Shown: positions 18,029-28,340 of the stretch, piece by piece | How the letters are laid out: each line of letters opens with the position of its first letter | How positions within the stretch are numbered: the stretch's first letter is position 1 | Assembly (NCBI GenBank): GCA_002692065.1 | Contig: NZJX01000019.1 | Span: 90,240 to 154,239 of the forward strand | Source of the DNA: Flavobacteriales bacterium | GTDB lineage: Bacteria; Bacteroidota; Bacteroidia; Flavobacteriales; UBA7430 | Length of the DNA stretch: 64,000 bases | Reading direction: 5' to 3' | The notes under the pieces: model-generated | The model's database searches: none | Seen by the model: only the letters and a program-made list of their open reading frames with translations | What the model was told of the DNA's origin: nothing | Position numbers and translations under genes: made by a program

Positions 18029-20251
18029 TCATCTAATTAGATTGACATAACCAGTTTCGCTGTAAATTTTTTCATCGTATGGTTTAGTAAATGTTATAAT
18101 ATACGAATATACACCTATAGATGACTCCTTATTTCCACTGATTCCATTCCAATTATTATTTACGTCATTAGATTGGAAAACCTGTTTTCCCCATCTATCA
18201 AAAATAAATATTTCAAATGAATTTATTCCGGTTATATATGGTATGAATAAGTCGTTAATCTTATCACCATTTGGGCTGAAAGTATTAGGAATGTAAAGAT
18301 AATGATGAGGACTTAAAGTTATAGACTTAGTTGATTCTTTATAGCAACTGTTTATTAAAGTAGTAACTGATAATTTAATGTTATAAATACCATCATTTTC
18401 ATAGAAATGAAAATTAGGATTATAAATTTCAGAATATTGAAGATCACCAAAATCCCAAAAGTATTCTAGACCATAACTATTTTCCGTATAGTTATTAATT
18501 TGAATAGCAAATTCTTGGGAGGGTAAATCAAATATATCAAAAATTGGATCAGGTGCTTCATCAAGAAATATTTCAGGGTAAATTTGTATTTGATTTCCAC
18601 AACCATCTGATATATCTACTGAATATTGACCAGGAAAATCGTATATACATATGCTATCATCACCATTAGACCACAAAAAGGTGTAATCTTGATTACCTCC
18701 ATTTACGTCAATACACAATGTATTTAAAGTATTTTCACAAGTATATAAAATATCATAGTTTGCAATTAAGGGTGGATGTTCAACAATATTAATTTCAATG
18801 CATTCATTTACTTGCATTCCACAAATGTCTGTAACTTGAACACAAAATAAGGCTTCTTCATTAGGATAATATATCTGTGTACTTTCATTCCCTCCCATAG
18901 CCCATTGAAAATTATAATTAGAATTTGACATTAAGCTAGAGACTCCTCCACCAGGTGTAACAAAAAGTTCAACTTGATCTCCAGGACAATCAATTAAAAT
19001 GTCAGAGGTTATATCTTGAATAAATAATTGAGGTTGATCAAATATTTTAAAAATAACTGTATCAGGATCAGATTCATACCAGCCATAATCTACAGGTTGA
19101 ATAATAATTGCAAGTTGTTCTACACCCTCTTGAATTTCGTCAAAATTAGGAATAATTTCTAATGAAACAGAATTAATATTTTCTTCCATGATTAATTGAT
19201 TACTATTAATATTATTGTAATAATAATCAGATAAATAAGTTGCATTTCCAAAAGTTTGAAAATCAAATACAATTTCATTAAATACTGATTCTGGTCTAAT
19301 GAAATTTATAGTAGCAATTCCACATCCTTCATATAGGTTAAGTGAATCAATATTAGCATTTGATATAATTCCAAGCACATTTGATTCAATTGAATATTCA
19401 ATTGGAGGAGGTGAATTGAAAGAATTTTCATTGAGAAAAACTGCAGAATTTAAAGCTCCATCTGCTACGTCAGCAATAGCTAACTTTATGTGATATGTTT
19501 GACATGCAGTAACATTGGCTGTTGCTGTTAGAGGAACTGTAAACCCAGGAAAATTTACAGTTGATTCGTTGGGATTATCATTAAAAAAAATTGAGTATTC
19601 TTGCCAATTTGGATCAATATTATCACACGGTGAGGAATCAAAATTAGAGGAAATTCCACTATTGATGGAATTTATAATAACAGGTGTTTCAGTATATATT
19701 TCAGGATTATTAGGATCAGGCACTAAGGCAATATTTATGGCATCGTTATCAAAAGGTCCATTAATTCCAGGTCCTGATAAAAAAAAACCAAAAATATCAT
19801 TGAACTGTGAGCATGTAAATGAAGGATACTCATTAGATGCAAAGACATATTCAAAGGTAACAACATCTGAGGTTGGAATAAAATCAAATTCTAAAACTAT
19901 CAAATTATTTAAATTTGTAGAGGTTGCGCCTACAGTCTGAAGTTGTAATGTCAGATCACTATCAGTACCTGCTCCACCAGAGATATTACTGAATGAACCA
20001 GGCGTAATTGATTCTAAACCACCTGTAGCCATAACAAGACCAGATTCAAATCCAATATTTGAATTTCCATCAAAAAAACCCGCTGAACAATCAAATCCTG
20101 AAAATGTAGCATTAGAATATTCGATTCCTTCACCAATTAATATTTCAACTAATTCATTAGCAGAATTAAATGATTCAGAGCAATTAGGAATAATTTGAGA
20201 AAATATAATCTCTATTTTAAATAATAGTATAAATAAAATTATTCTTTTCAT
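18029..20251 (-). CDS. Choice-of-anchor L protein with PKD-like region and T9SS type B (gliding motility-associated) C-terminus
   Basis: A 740-residue secreted protein. After a signal peptide (MKRIILFILLF...FSQ) comes a choice-of-anchor L domain at about 25-290, with FSGFDCSAGFFDG, SGLVMATGG and FVFASNEYP-like blocks. Then come a region with paired cysteines and Ig/PKD-like folds and a PKD signature YFWDFGDLQYSEIYNPNF near 600. The last 90 residues (YIPNTFSPNGDKINDLF, FDRWGKQVF, GVYSYIITF) are the gliding-associated, type B T9SS sorting domain. It is likely a surface adhesin; no enzymatic motif was seen. It stands alone, 17 bases downstream of the mutase gene. Confidence 0.9.
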   Translation of the reverse strand: MKRIILFILLFKIEIIFSQIIPNCSESFNSANELVEILIGEGIEYSNATFSGFDCSAGFFDGNSNIGFESGLVMATGGLESITPGSFSNISGGAGTDSDLTLQLQTVGATSTNLNNLIVLEFDFIPTSDVVTFEYVFASNEYPSFTCSQFNDIFGFFLSGPGINGPFDNDAINIALVPDPNNPEIYTETPVIINSINSGISSNFDSSPCDNIDPNWQEYSIFFNDNPNESTVNFPGFTVPLTATANVTACQTYHIKLAIADVADGALNSAVFLNENSFNSPPPIEYSIESNVLGIISNANIDSLNLYEGCGIATINFIRPESVFNEIVFDFQTFGNATYLSDYYYNNINSNQLIMEENINSVSLEIIPNFDEIQEGVEQLAIIIQPVDYGWYESDPDTVIFKIFDQPQLFIQDITSDILIDCPGDQVELFVTPGGGVSSLMSNSNYNFQWAMGGNESTQIYYPNEEALFCVQVTDICGMQVNECIEINIVEHPPLIANYDILYTCENTLNTLCIDVNGGNQDYTFLWSNGDDSICIYDFPGQYSVDISDGCGNQIQIYPEIFLDEAPDPIFDIFDLPSQEFAIQINNYTENSYGLEYFWDFGDLQYSEIYNPNFHFYENDGIYNIKLSVTTLINSCYKESTKSITLSPHHYLYIPNTFSPNGDKINDLFIPYITGINSFEIFIFDRWGKQVFQSNDVNNNWNGISGNKESSIGVYSYIITFTKPYDEKIYSETGYVNLIR

Positions 20252-20268
20252 TTTTTTTGAAATAAAAT

Positions 20269-23200
20269 TTACATGTTTCTTCTATATTGGCCACCTATTT
20301 CAAAAAGTAATTTGGTTATTTGGCCTAAAGAAGCAACTTTTACAATTTCCATTAACTCATGAAAAATATTTTTATCATTCAAAATTGAAAGTTTAAATTT
20401 AGTTAATATTTTATCAATTTGATTAATATTAATTTTTTTAAAGTTTTCCATGTTTTTAATTTGATTAGTTTTTTCTTCATCAAACGATCTAATTATTTCA
20501 TTTGGGGTAATTGTTGGAGATCCGTCAACACTTTTGAAGGTATTTACACCAACAATTTCCAATTTCCCATTATGTTTTAAGTTTTCATAATATAAACTTT
20601 CTTCTTGAATTTTTCCTCTTTGATACATTGATTCCATTGCACCTATAACTCCTCCTCTATCATTAATTTTATCAAATTCATTCAACACAGCTTCTTCAAC
20701 TAGGTTTGTTAACTCATCAATTATAAAAGAACCTTGTAAGGGATTTTCATTTTTTGTTATGCCAAATTCCTTGTTAATAATTAATTGAATAGCTAACGCT
20801 CTCCTAACTGATTTCTCAGTTGGAGTTGTTATAGCTTCATCATATGCATTTGTATGGAGTGAATTACAATTATCATAAATTGCATATAAAGCCTGTAATG
20901 TTGTCCTAATGTCATTAAAATCAATTTCCTGAGCATGTAATGATCTACCAGATGTTTGTATATGATATTTGAGTTTTTGTGTTTTTTCTGATGCATTATA
21001 TTTATATCTCATTGCTTTAGACCATATTCTTCTGGCAACTCTACCTATTACAGAATATTCAGGATCAATACCATTCGAAAAAAAGAAAGACAAATTTGAG
21101 CCAAAATCATCAATTTTCATACCTCTACTCAAATAATATTCAACATATGTAAAACCATTACTTAAAGTAAATGCTAATTGAGTAATTGGATTAGCACCAG
21201 CCTCAGCAATATGGTATCCAGATATTGAAACTGAGTAAAAATTAGTAACCTTATTTAAAATGAAATAATTTTGAATATCTCCCATCATTTTTAATGCAAA
21301 TTCTGTTGAAAAAATACAAGTATTTTGTGCTTGATCTTCTTTTAAAATATCGGCTTTTACAGTACCTCTAATTTTTATTAATGTATTTAGTCTTATTTTA
21401 TTATAAATTGACATAGGTAGTACCTTATCACCAGTTATTCCTAAAAGATATAATCCAAGTTTATTATGATTTTCAGGAAGTTTGCCATTATATTTAGGGC
21501 GAAAAAATGTTTTATTTTTAAAATACTTCTTTATCTTAAGGTCTATCTTTTTTGATAAATTGTTTTTCTTTATGTACAATTCACATTGTTGATCGATAGC
21601 TGTATTTATATAAAAAGCTAAAATAATGGGGGCAGGACCATTTATAGTCATAGATACAGAACTTTTAGGATCACATAAATCAAAACCAGAATATAAGATT
21701 TTAGTATCATCAAGGGTGCACACTGAAACACCAGCATTACCAATTTTTCCATATATATCAGGTCTATAATCTGGATCATTACCATATAATGTTACTGAAT
21801 CAAAAGCAGTTGAAAGTCTTTTTGCATCAAGATCTTTACTCAAATAATGAAACCTTTGATTAGTTCTTTCAGGAGAACCCTCTCCAGCAAACATTCTAGC
21901 AGGGTCCTCATTTGTTCTCTTAAATGGGAATATTCCAGAAGTAAATGGAAAACTACCTGGAACATTTTCTTGAAGAGACCATTTTAATATTTGACCCCAA
22001 CATTTATATTTTGGTAGAACAACTTTAGGAAATTCAATATTTGATAATGTTTTTACTTTAGTATCAATCTTAATTTCTTTATCTCTAACTAGATACTTAA
22101 AAGTGGGATTTTGATATTTTTTGATTAAATTTTCCCAACCAAAAATAATTTCTAAATTTTCTTTAGTTATTTTATTTTTTGTTTGATTATAGATTTTTTT
22201 TAAAAAAAATTTATCATCTTTATTTTTTATTAGATTCATTGTATTATGAATTGAATATAAATTTTCCGCAAATTTAGACTGAAGTTCTACTTTATTATCA
22301 TAATCTCTTATAATCTCGGAAATTTCAGACAAATATCTAACTCTACTACTCTTAATAATTTTATTTTTAATTAATTTATCATCAATATTATAATGTGTTT
22401 TAACCTTAAATTTTGAAATTTTTTGATTTAATAATTTCAAGAGATCAAGATATAATTTATTGACACCTGTATCATTAAATTGAGATGAAACTGTTCCATA
22501 AACAGGAATTTCATGATCTTTCATATCAAATAATTCATGATTTCTTTTATACTGTTTCCTTATATCTCTTAATGCATCTAGAGCTCCGTTTCTATCGAAC
22601 TTGTTTAAGACTATTAAATCAGCAAAATCTAACATGTCTATTTTCTCTAATTGGGATGGCGCACCATATTCAGGGGTCATAACATACAGACTTATATCTG
22701 AATATTCAATTATTTCAGAATCTGATTGACCAATACCAGAAGTTTCAAGAATAATTAAATCAAAATTTGATACCTTAAGTATAGAAATGGCATCTGAAAT
22801 ATTTGAAGACAAAGCCAAGTTCTGTCTCCTAGTAGCTAGTGATCTCATATACACTCTACTATTGTTAATAGAATTCATCCTTATGCGATCTCCTAACAAT
22901 GCACCACCTGTTTTTCTTTTTGTTGGGTCAACTGATAAAATTGCAACTTTCTTAGTTTTAAAATCATTAATGAAACGTCTAACTAGTTCATCAACTAATG
23001 AGGATTTACCTGCACCTCCAGTTCCAGTAATCCCAACAACTAATGTTTTTGAATTTTCCGAAATTGAATTTATTTTATTAAATAATTTATTATGATTATA
23101 TCGATAATTTTCACTTGAAGAAATTGTTTTTGCAATTGATTTAAAACAATTATTTTTTAAATTGTAAAGAATATTTTCAGTTAAAAAATTTCCTTTTGGA

Positions 23201-23634
23201 AAATCAATCTTCTTTACCAAGTGGTTTATCATTCCATCTAAACCTAATTTTCTTCCATCATCTGGCGAATAAATTTTTTCTATACCATAATTCATTAGAT
23301 TTTTGATTTCATTTGGAAGAATAACACCACCTCCTCCTCCAAAAATTTTTATATCTTGGGATGAATTTGATTTTAATAAATCATAAACATATTTGAAATA
23401 TTCATTATGACCACCTTGATATGAAGTGATAGCAATTCCATTAACATCTTCTTGAATAGCTGTATTAACTACTTCCTCAGCTGATCTATCGTGACCTAAA
23501 TGAATTACCTCTACACCCATGGCTTGAATTAGTCTTCTCATTATATTTATAGATGCATCATGACCATCAAATAATGATGCAGCACTAACTAATCTAATTT
23601 TATTTTTAATATTATATTTTTTATTATTTTTCAT
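20269..23634 (-). CDS. icmF: Fused B12-dependent acyl-CoA mutase with G-protein chaperone (IcmF type)
   Basis: One chain carries three functions. An N-terminal B12-binding domain (about 30-165, numbered from an upstream ATG at 23691) has [13 protein letters not shown] with ligand His44. A MeaB-like GTPase follows, with the P-loop GTGGAGKSS at 223-231, ETSGIGQSD and NKFD at 363-366. The mutase TIM barrel covers about 560-1140, with [35 protein letters not shown] and [12 protein letters not shown]. That order is diagnostic of IcmF, which interconverts isobutyryl- and n-butyryl-CoA; some members act on other branched acyl-CoAs. I chose the internal ATG at 23634, giving [20 protein letters not shown]; the longer start adds 19 residues. 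The substrate is inferred, and many databases call such proteins methylmalonyl-CoA mutase. Confidence 0.92.
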   Translation of the reverse strand: MKNNKKYNIKNKIRLVSAASLFDGHDASINIMRRLIQAMGVEVIHLGHDRSAEEVVNTAIQEDVNGIAITSYQGGHNEYFKYVYDLLKSNSSQDIKIFGGGGGVILPNEIKNLMNYGIEKIYSPDDGRKLGLDGMINHLVKKIDFPKGNFLTENILYNLKNNCFKSIAKTISSSENYRYNHNKLFNKINSISENSKTLVVGITGTGGAGKSSLVDELVRRFINDFKTKKVAILSVDPTKRKTGGALLGDRIRMNSINNSRVYMRSLATRRQNLALSSNISDAISILKVSNFDLIILETSGIGQSDSEIIEYSDISLYVMTPEYGAPSQLEKIDMLDFADLIVLNKFDRNGALDALRDIRKQYKRNHELFDMKDHEIPVYGTVSSQFNDTGVNKLYLDLLKLLNQKISKFKVKTHYNIDDKLIKNKIIKSSRVRYLSEISEIIRDYDNKVELQSKFAENLYSIHNTMNLIKNKDDKFFLKKIYNQTKNKITKENLEIIFGWENLIKKYQNPTFKYLVRDKEIKIDTKVKTLSNIEFPKVVLPKYKCWGQILKWSLQENVPGSFPFTSGIFPFKRTNEDPARMFAGEGSPERTNQRFHYLSKDLDAKRLSTAFDSVTLYGNDPDYRPDIYGKIGNAGVSVCTLDDTKILYSGFDLCDPKSSVSMTINGPAPIILAFYINTAIDQQCELYIKKNNLSKKIDLKIKKYFKNKTFFRPKYNGKLPENHNKLGLYLLGITGDKVLPMSIYNKIRLNTLIKIRGTVKADILKEDQAQNTCIFSTEFALKMMGDIQNYFILNKVTNFYSVSISGYHIAEAGANPITQLAFTLSNGFTYVEYYLSRGMKIDDFGSNLSFFFSNGIDPEYSVIGRVARRIWSKAMRYKYNASEKTQKLKYHIQTSGRSLHAQEIDFNDIRTTLQALYAIYDNCNSLHTNAYDEAITTPTEKSVRRALAIQLIINKEFGITKNENPLQGSFIIDELTNLVEEAVLNEFDKINDRGGVIGAMESMYQRGKIQEESLYYENLKHNGKLEIVGVNTFKSVDGSPTITPNEIIRSFDEEKTNQIKNMENFKKININQIDKILTKFKLSILNDKNIFHELMEIVKVASLGQITKLLFEIGGQYRRNM

Positions 23635-23675
23635 TATATTTTCAAAATAGTAAATTTTTAGTAAACTTAAATTAT

Positions 23676-23683
23676 TATTTTTG
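23676..23683 (+). promoter_or_regulatory. Putative Bacteroidota -7 element for dapD
   Basis: TATTTTTG matches the Bacteroidota -7 consensus TAnnTTTG exactly and lies 19 bases before the dapD ATG. No clear -33 TTG is present at the usual distance, so this is a weak prediction. Confidence 0.3.
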
Positions 23684-23702
23684 ATTATCACTTAAAAAAA
23701 AA

Positions 23703-24515
23703 ATGGAAAATATAAAAAAAATTATCAAAAAAACCTTTGATAATAAAAGCTTAATAAAAACTAAAGAATCAATTGAAGCTATTGATTATGTAATTAAAAA
23801 TTTAGATGAAGGTAAATTAAAAGTAGCTGAATATGATAAAGTATGGCATTTAAACACTTGGTTAAAAAAATCTATTTTATTATATTTTTTGAAACAAAAT
23901 ATGAAAACTTATAAATTGGGGCCCTTTGAGTTTCACGATAAAATTAAACTCAAAACAAACTATAAAAAACTTGGAGTCAGAGTAGTTCCTCATGCAATTG
24001 CGAGGTACGGTTCATATATATCCAAAAATGTAGTTCTTATGCCATCTTATATTAATATTGGTGCACACGTTGGTTCCAAAACTATGATTGATACTTGGGC
24101 TACAGTTGGATCATGTGCTCAAATTGGAAAAAATGTACACATAAGTGGAGGAGTTGGAATTGGAGGTGTTCTAGAACCAATTCAGTCTAATCCAGTCATT
24201 GTTGAAGACGATGTTTTTATTGGATCTAGATCTATTATAGTTGAGGGAACTATAATTAAAAAAGAAGCAGTTATTGGAGCTAATGTTGTAATAACAAATT
24301 CTACAAAAATTTTCGATGTTTCAAAAAATAAAAGAATTGAGTATAAAAATGAAATACCTGAGAGGTCAGTTGTAATTCCAGGATCCTATGAAAAAAGTTT
24401 TCCTTCAGGTAAATTTTATGTTCCTTGTGCATTGATAATTGGAAAAAGAAAATTAAGTACAGACAAAAAAACTTCTCTCAATGAAACATTAAGAGATTTT
24501 AAATTAAGTGTATAA
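23703..24515 (+). CDS. dapD: Tetrahydrodipicolinate N-succinyltransferase
   Basis: Transfers succinyl from succinyl-CoA to tetrahydrodipicolinate in the succinylase branch of lysine and diaminopimelate synthesis. The 270-residue protein has the DapD N-terminal domain (VWHLNTWLKKSILLYF) and a left-handed beta helix of hexapeptide repeats (MIDTWATVGSCAQIGKNVHI, SGGVGIGGVLEP). It also has EDDVFIGSRSIIVEG and ends near VPCALIIGKR. The first gene of a tight run, its stop overlaps the next ATG (TAATG). The A-rich leader before the ATG has no Shine-Dalgarno. Confidence 0.97.
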   Translation: MENIKKIIKKTFDNKSLIKTKESIEAIDYVIKNLDEGKLKVAEYDKVWHLNTWLKKSILLYFLKQNMKTYKLGPFEFHDKIKLKTNYKKLGVRVVPHAIARYGSYISKNVVLMPSYINIGAHVGSKTMIDTWATVGSCAQIGKNVHISGGVGIGGVLEPIQSNPVIVEDDVFIGSRSIIVEGTIIKKEAVIGANVVITNSTKIFDVSKNKRIEYKNEIPERSVVIPGSYEKSFPSGKFYVPCALIIGKRKLSTDKKTSLNETLRDFKLSV

Positions 24516-25624
24516 TGAAAATTGGATTTGATGCAAAAAGAATATTCAATAATTTTTCTGGATTGGGAAATTACAGTAGAGAGGTTTTGAGGTTAAGTAT
24601 AGACAATAGTAAAATCAGTAATATAAAATTATTTAATTCTAAATTTAATAAAGATTTTAATTTAATATCTCATAAAAAGCTTGAAATAATCAATCCGAAA
24701 TTTAATTTTTTTAATTTTTTTTGGAGATCATTTTATTTACCGTTTTTAATTAAAAAAAATGATCTAGACATATATCACGGATTAAGCAATGAGATTCCAT
24801 TTTTTATCAAAAAATCAAAAACTAAATATATTGTTACAATACATGATTTAATTTTTTTAAAATACCATAAAGACTATAATTTCATAGATAGATTAATCTA
24901 TAAATTTAAAACAAAAATATCATGTAAAAATGCTGATTTAATTATTGCAATAAGTAAAAAAACCAAAGCTGATTTAGTTTTATATTACAATATTAAACCT
25001 AGTAAAATTAAAATAATCTATCAAACTTGCGATCCAATATTTAAAAAAAAATTTGAATTTCAGTATATAAATAATATAATAAGAAAATATGACCTACCTA
25101 TTAAATTCTTGTTATACGTAGGAAAGATAAGTGAGAGGAAAAACTTAATAACTGTAATAAAATCAATTATAAAATTAAAGAATGAAAAATTAGTAATTAT
25201 TGGTCAATCTAATAAAAAATACCTCAAAAAATGTATGAAATTAATTGAAGAAAAAAAATTGACAAATAGAATTAAATTTTTAAATGTAAAATCCAAAAAA
25301 GAACTAGCAGTAATATATCAACTTTCTAAGGTATTAATATATGTATCTTATTTTGAAGGATTTGGATTACCCATAATTGAGGGAATAAACTCAAAAATTC
25401 CAATAATTGCATCGAATACTGATGAAATTAAGGAAGCTGGTGGAAAATCAATTTTTTATGTTGACCCCGATAGTGTTGATGAAATAAGAGATAAAATTAA
25501 GTATATTAATGATAATCCTATTTTAATACAAAATCAAATAAATTGTAGTACTAATTTCATAAAAAAATTTTCTAAAGAAATAATTCAAAATCAAATATAT
25601 AATACTTATAAATCATTATTATGA
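24515..25624 (+). CDS. Glycosyltransferase family 4
   Basis: A 369-residue GT-B fold protein. The N-domain opens MKIGFDAKRIFNNFSGLGNYSRE and carries DIYHGLSNEIP and TIHDLIFLKY, typical of GT4 mannosyl-type enzymes. The C-domain has YVGKISERKNLITVIKSI and the E-x7-E donor motif in SYFEGFGLPIIEGI. It probably adds a sugar to lipopolysaccharide or a surface glycan from a nucleotide sugar, at the cytoplasmic face; donor and acceptor are unknown. It overlaps dapD by one base and the GT2 gene by four. Confidence 0.9.
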   Translation: MKIGFDAKRIFNNFSGLGNYSREVLRLSIDNSKISNIKLFNSKFNKDFNLISHKKLEIINPKFNFFNFFWRSFYLPFLIKKNDLDIYHGLSNEIPFFIKKSKTKYIVTIHDLIFLKYHKDYNFIDRLIYKFKTKISCKNADLIIAISKKTKADLVLYYNIKPSKIKIIYQTCDPIFKKKFEFQYINNIIRKYDLPIKFLLYVGKISERKNLITVIKSIIKLKNEKLVIIGQSNKKYLKKCMKLIEEKKLTNRIKFLNVKSKKELAVIYQLSKVLIYVSYFEGFGLPIIEGINSKIPIIASNTDEIKEAGGKSIFYVDPDSVDEIRDKIKYINDNPILIQNQINCSTNFIKKFSKEIIQNQIYNTYKSLL

Positions 25625-26385
25625 GGAAACTTAGTGTAATAATTCCAACTTTCAATGAAGAAGAAAACATTAATAAAGTAATTGAATCAGTTAAATTTGC
25701 TAATGAAATAATTGTTGTTGATTCATTTAGTAATGACAATACAAAAGAAATTGCAAATAAAAATAATATTAAATTTCTTGAGAGAAAATATGATTATTCT
25801 GCTTCACAAAAAAATTGGGCTATAAAAAAAGCAAAATATAATTGGATTTTAATTGTTGATGCAGACGAAATAGTTAATAACGAGCTTAAAAATGAAATAA
25901 TTAACATTTTGTCTCAAAATGATGATAATTATGCTTATTGGATTTATAGAAAAAATTATTTTATGAATAAAAAAATTAGATTTAGTGGATGGCAAAATGA
26001 TAAAGTAATAAGACTCTTCAACAGGGATTTTTGTATTTATGAAAATAAAATTGCTCATGCAGAAATTATTTGTAGGGGAAAAGTTGGATACCTTAAAAAT
26101 AAATTATTGCACAATACATTTAAAAATATGGATCATTATGTCAATAAAATGATTAGATATGCGAAATATCAAGCAATTGAATTACATAAAAAAAATATAA
26201 AACCTAACTTTTTTAAACTGCTATTTAAACCTCAAATAAGATTTATTAAGCACTTAATAATAAAATTTGGTATTTTTGATGGAATAGTTGGATTAATAAT
26301 AGCTATTTTAAATTCTTATTCAGTATTTTTAAGATATTTATTTTTATATGAATTTTATATTAATGATAAACAAAGAAATAAATAA
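25621..26385 (+). CDS. Glycosyltransferase family 2, WaaE/KdtX-like
   Basis: A 254-residue GT-A protein: LSVIIPTFNEEENINKVIES at the N-terminus, FANEIIVVDSFSNDNT, then YSASQKNWAIKKAKYNWILIVDADE with the DxD-type metal site. That block matches the WaaE/KdtX beta-1,4-glucosyltransferase group acting on lipopolysaccharide core. A hydrophobic stretch near 215-240 could bind membrane. With the preceding GT4 gene it suggests a short lipopolysaccharide core step (inference). Confidence 0.88.
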   Translation: MRKLSVIIPTFNEEENINKVIESVKFANEIIVVDSFSNDNTKEIANKNNIKFLERKYDYSASQKNWAIKKAKYNWILIVDADEIVNNELKNEIINILSQNDDNYAYWIYRKNYFMNKKIRFSGWQNDKVIRLFNRDFCIYENKIAHAEIICRGKVGYLKNKLLHNTFKNMDHYVNKMIRYAKYQAIELHKKNIKPNFFKLLFKPQIRFIKHLIIKFGIFDGIVGLIIAILNSYSVFLRYLFLYEFYINDKQRNK

Positions 26386-26929
26386 AATAGTTGAAATTTT
26401 AAAACAAGGTAAGGTGATTTTGTACCCTACTGACACTATTTGGGGAATCGGATGTGATGCTACTATTGAAAAATCCGTAAATGAAATTTATAGCATTAAA
26501 AAAAGAAGTTCTAAGAAAAGTTTCATAATACTTATGAGTGACAAAATGATGTTAGCAAAGTATATTAAAAATGTGCCCAACATATCATGGAATATTATTG
26601 ATTCATCATTAAAACCTACTACAATTATTTATGAGAATCCAATGGGAATTGCTAAAAATGCAATCAATAAAAATAATACGATTGCTATTAGAATTGTTAA
26701 AGATAAATTTTGTAAAACGATTATTGAAAAATTGAATAGACCTATCATATCTACTTCTGCTAATATTTCAAACAATAGCACACCATCAAATTTTTCTGAA
26801 ATTGATGAAATTATTAAATCTAAAGTCTGTTATATTACTAAATATAGACAAAAAGAGAAAATCAAACATGAAAGTTCCTCGATTATTAAAATTATTAATA
26901 ATAATTCTGTAAAAGTTTTAAGACAATAA
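26363..26929 (+). CDS. tsaC: L-threonylcarbamoyladenylate synthase (TsaC/Sua5/YwlC)
   Basis: Makes threonylcarbamoyl-AMP for the t6A37 modification of tRNAs reading ANN codons. KVILYPTDTIWGIGCDA, IKKRSSKKSFIILM and RPIISTSANISNNSTPS are the family blocks. An ATG at 26348 is open too, but the one at 26363 (MINKEINKIVEILKQGK) gives the usual N-terminus and 188 residues; both overlap the GT2 gene. The short form lacks the C-terminal Sua5 domain, so it is TsaC-like. Confidence 0.93.
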   Translation: MINKEINKIVEILKQGKVILYPTDTIWGIGCDATIEKSVNEIYSIKKRSSKKSFIILMSDKMMLAKYIKNVPNISWNIIDSSLKPTTIIYENPMGIAKNAINKNNTIAIRIVKDKFCKTIIEKLNRPIISTSANISNNSTPSNFSEIDEIIKSKVCYITKYRQKEKIKHESSSIIKIINNNSVKVLRQ

Positions 26930-26930
26930 T

Positions 26931-28337
26931 TTGAAAAAATATTTGAAAAATAAAATTTTTGAGATTATTTCTAATTGTTCTGCCGAAATTAATGTAGATA
27001 GTTATGTAATTGGTGGTTTTGTAAGGGATTCAATAATTGGTTTAAAAAAACCTAAAGATATTGATATTGTTTGTGTTGGTAGCGGAATAAATTTAGCTAA
27101 AAATGTATCAAAAAGACTAAAATTAAATAAAGTTCAAATTTTTAAAAACTTTGGAACTGCAATGATAAAATACAATGATCTCGAGATAGAATTTGTTGGA
27201 GCAAGAAAGGAATCTTATTCAAAAGACTCAAGAAATCCAACAGTAAAAAAAACAAGTTTAGACGAAGATCAAAAAAGACGAGATTTCACCATAAATACTA
27301 TTGCTATTAGTTTAAATAAAAATAGTTACGGTGAAATAATTGATCCATTTGAAGGAGTAAATGACATAAAAAGAAAAGTTATTAGAACTCCACTAGATGC
27401 TCATTTGACATATTTTGATGATCCACTAAGAATGATGAGAGCTATAAGATTTTCATCTCAACTTAATTTTGAAATTGAAAAAAAATCTCTAGATTCAATA
27501 ATTCAAAACTCTAAAAGAATTAAAATTATTTCCCAAGAAAGAATAACCGAGGAACTTAATAAAATAATTAAATCTAATAAACCATCAGTTGGTTTAAATT
27601 TACTTTTTCAAACTAATTTGTTGAAATATTTTTTTTCAGAATTATCAGACTTACAAGGAGTCGAAATAATTCATGGGATGAGACATAAAGATAATTTTTT
27701 TCATACTTTAAAAGTTCTAGATAATTTATCTTTAACCAGTAATAAATTTTGGTTAAGATGGGCTGCATTACTTCATGATATTGGAAAACCCGCAACAAAA
27801 AAATTTGATGAAAATAATGGTTGGACTTTTCATGGACACGAATATGTAGGGTCGAAAATGGTACCAAAAGTCTTTAAAAAACTTAAATTACCATTAAATG
27901 AAAAAATGAAGTATGTTCAGAAACTTGTTCTACTTCACTTAAGACCAATTGGTTTATCAAAAGAGATAGTAACCGATTCTGCAATTAGAAGACTTCTATT
28001 TGAATGTGGAAATGATATTGAAGATCTTTTGTTGCTCTGTGAAGCAGATATAACCTCAAAAAATAAATACAAAGTTTTAAAATATCTCAATAATTTTAAA
28101 ATAGTAAGAAAAAAAATTGAAGACATTGAAAAGAGAGATAAAATAAGAAATTGGCAACCTCCTATTTCTGGTCAAAAAATAATGAAAACTTTTAATATTA
28201 AACCATCTAAAGAAGTTGGAGATATTAAAAATAAAATTAGGGAATCTATTCTTGATGGAGACATTAAAAATAATTATGAAGATGCATACAAATTGATGTT
28301 AAAGATCGGAAATGAAATGGGTTTAATAAAAGTTTGA
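26931..28337 (+). CDS. cca: CCA tRNA nucleotidyltransferase / polyA polymerase family with HD domain
   Basis: Adds or repairs the 3' CCA of tRNAs. The 468-residue protein has the class II head VIGGFVRDSIIG with the DID catalytic pair after it, then a RRDFTINTIAI block, DDPLRMMRAIRFSSQL, and an HD domain (HTLKVLDNLS, LLHDIGKPATKK, FHGHEYVG). The start is a TTG at 26931. No ATG precedes the essential GG-x-x-RD motif at a sensible distance, so TTG is credible. Poly(A) polymerase activity cannot be excluded from sequence. It begins one base after tsaC ends. Confidence 0.93.
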   Translation: MKKYLKNKIFEIISNCSAEINVDSYVIGGFVRDSIIGLKKPKDIDIVCVGSGINLAKNVSKRLKLNKVQIFKNFGTAMIKYNDLEIEFVGARKESYSKDSRNPTVKKTSLDEDQKRRDFTINTIAISLNKNSYGEIIDPFEGVNDIKRKVIRTPLDAHLTYFDDPLRMMRAIRFSSQLNFEIEKKSLDSIIQNSKRIKIISQERITEELNKIIKSNKPSVGLNLLFQTNLLKYFFSELSDLQGVEIIHGMRHKDNFFHTLKVLDNLSLTSNKFWLRWAALLHDIGKPATKKFDENNGWTFHGHEYVGSKMVPKVFKKLKLPLNEKMKYVQKLVLLHLRPIGLSKEIVTDSAIRRLLFECGNDIEDLLLLCEADITSKNKYKVLKYLNNFKIVRKKIEDIEKRDKIRNWQPPISGQKIMKTFNIKPSKEVGDIKNKIRESILDGDIKNNYEDAYKLMLKIGNEMGLIKV

Positions 28338-28340
28338 CAG

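Noticed and set aside
18031-18042. ATCTAATTAGAT palindrome at the lpd/T9SS junction
   Set aside because: No loop or T-run, so not a credible terminator; 12-base palindromes are common at this base composition.
19515-19940. A 141-residue open frame antisense to the type B T9SS gene
   Set aside because: No family resemblance or start context; it is a shadow of a real gene with strong sorting-domain and anchor-domain evidence.
22787-23095. A 102-residue open frame antisense to the fused mutase
   Set aside because: Lies wholly across the conserved GTPase coding region on the opposite strand; a codon-bias shadow.
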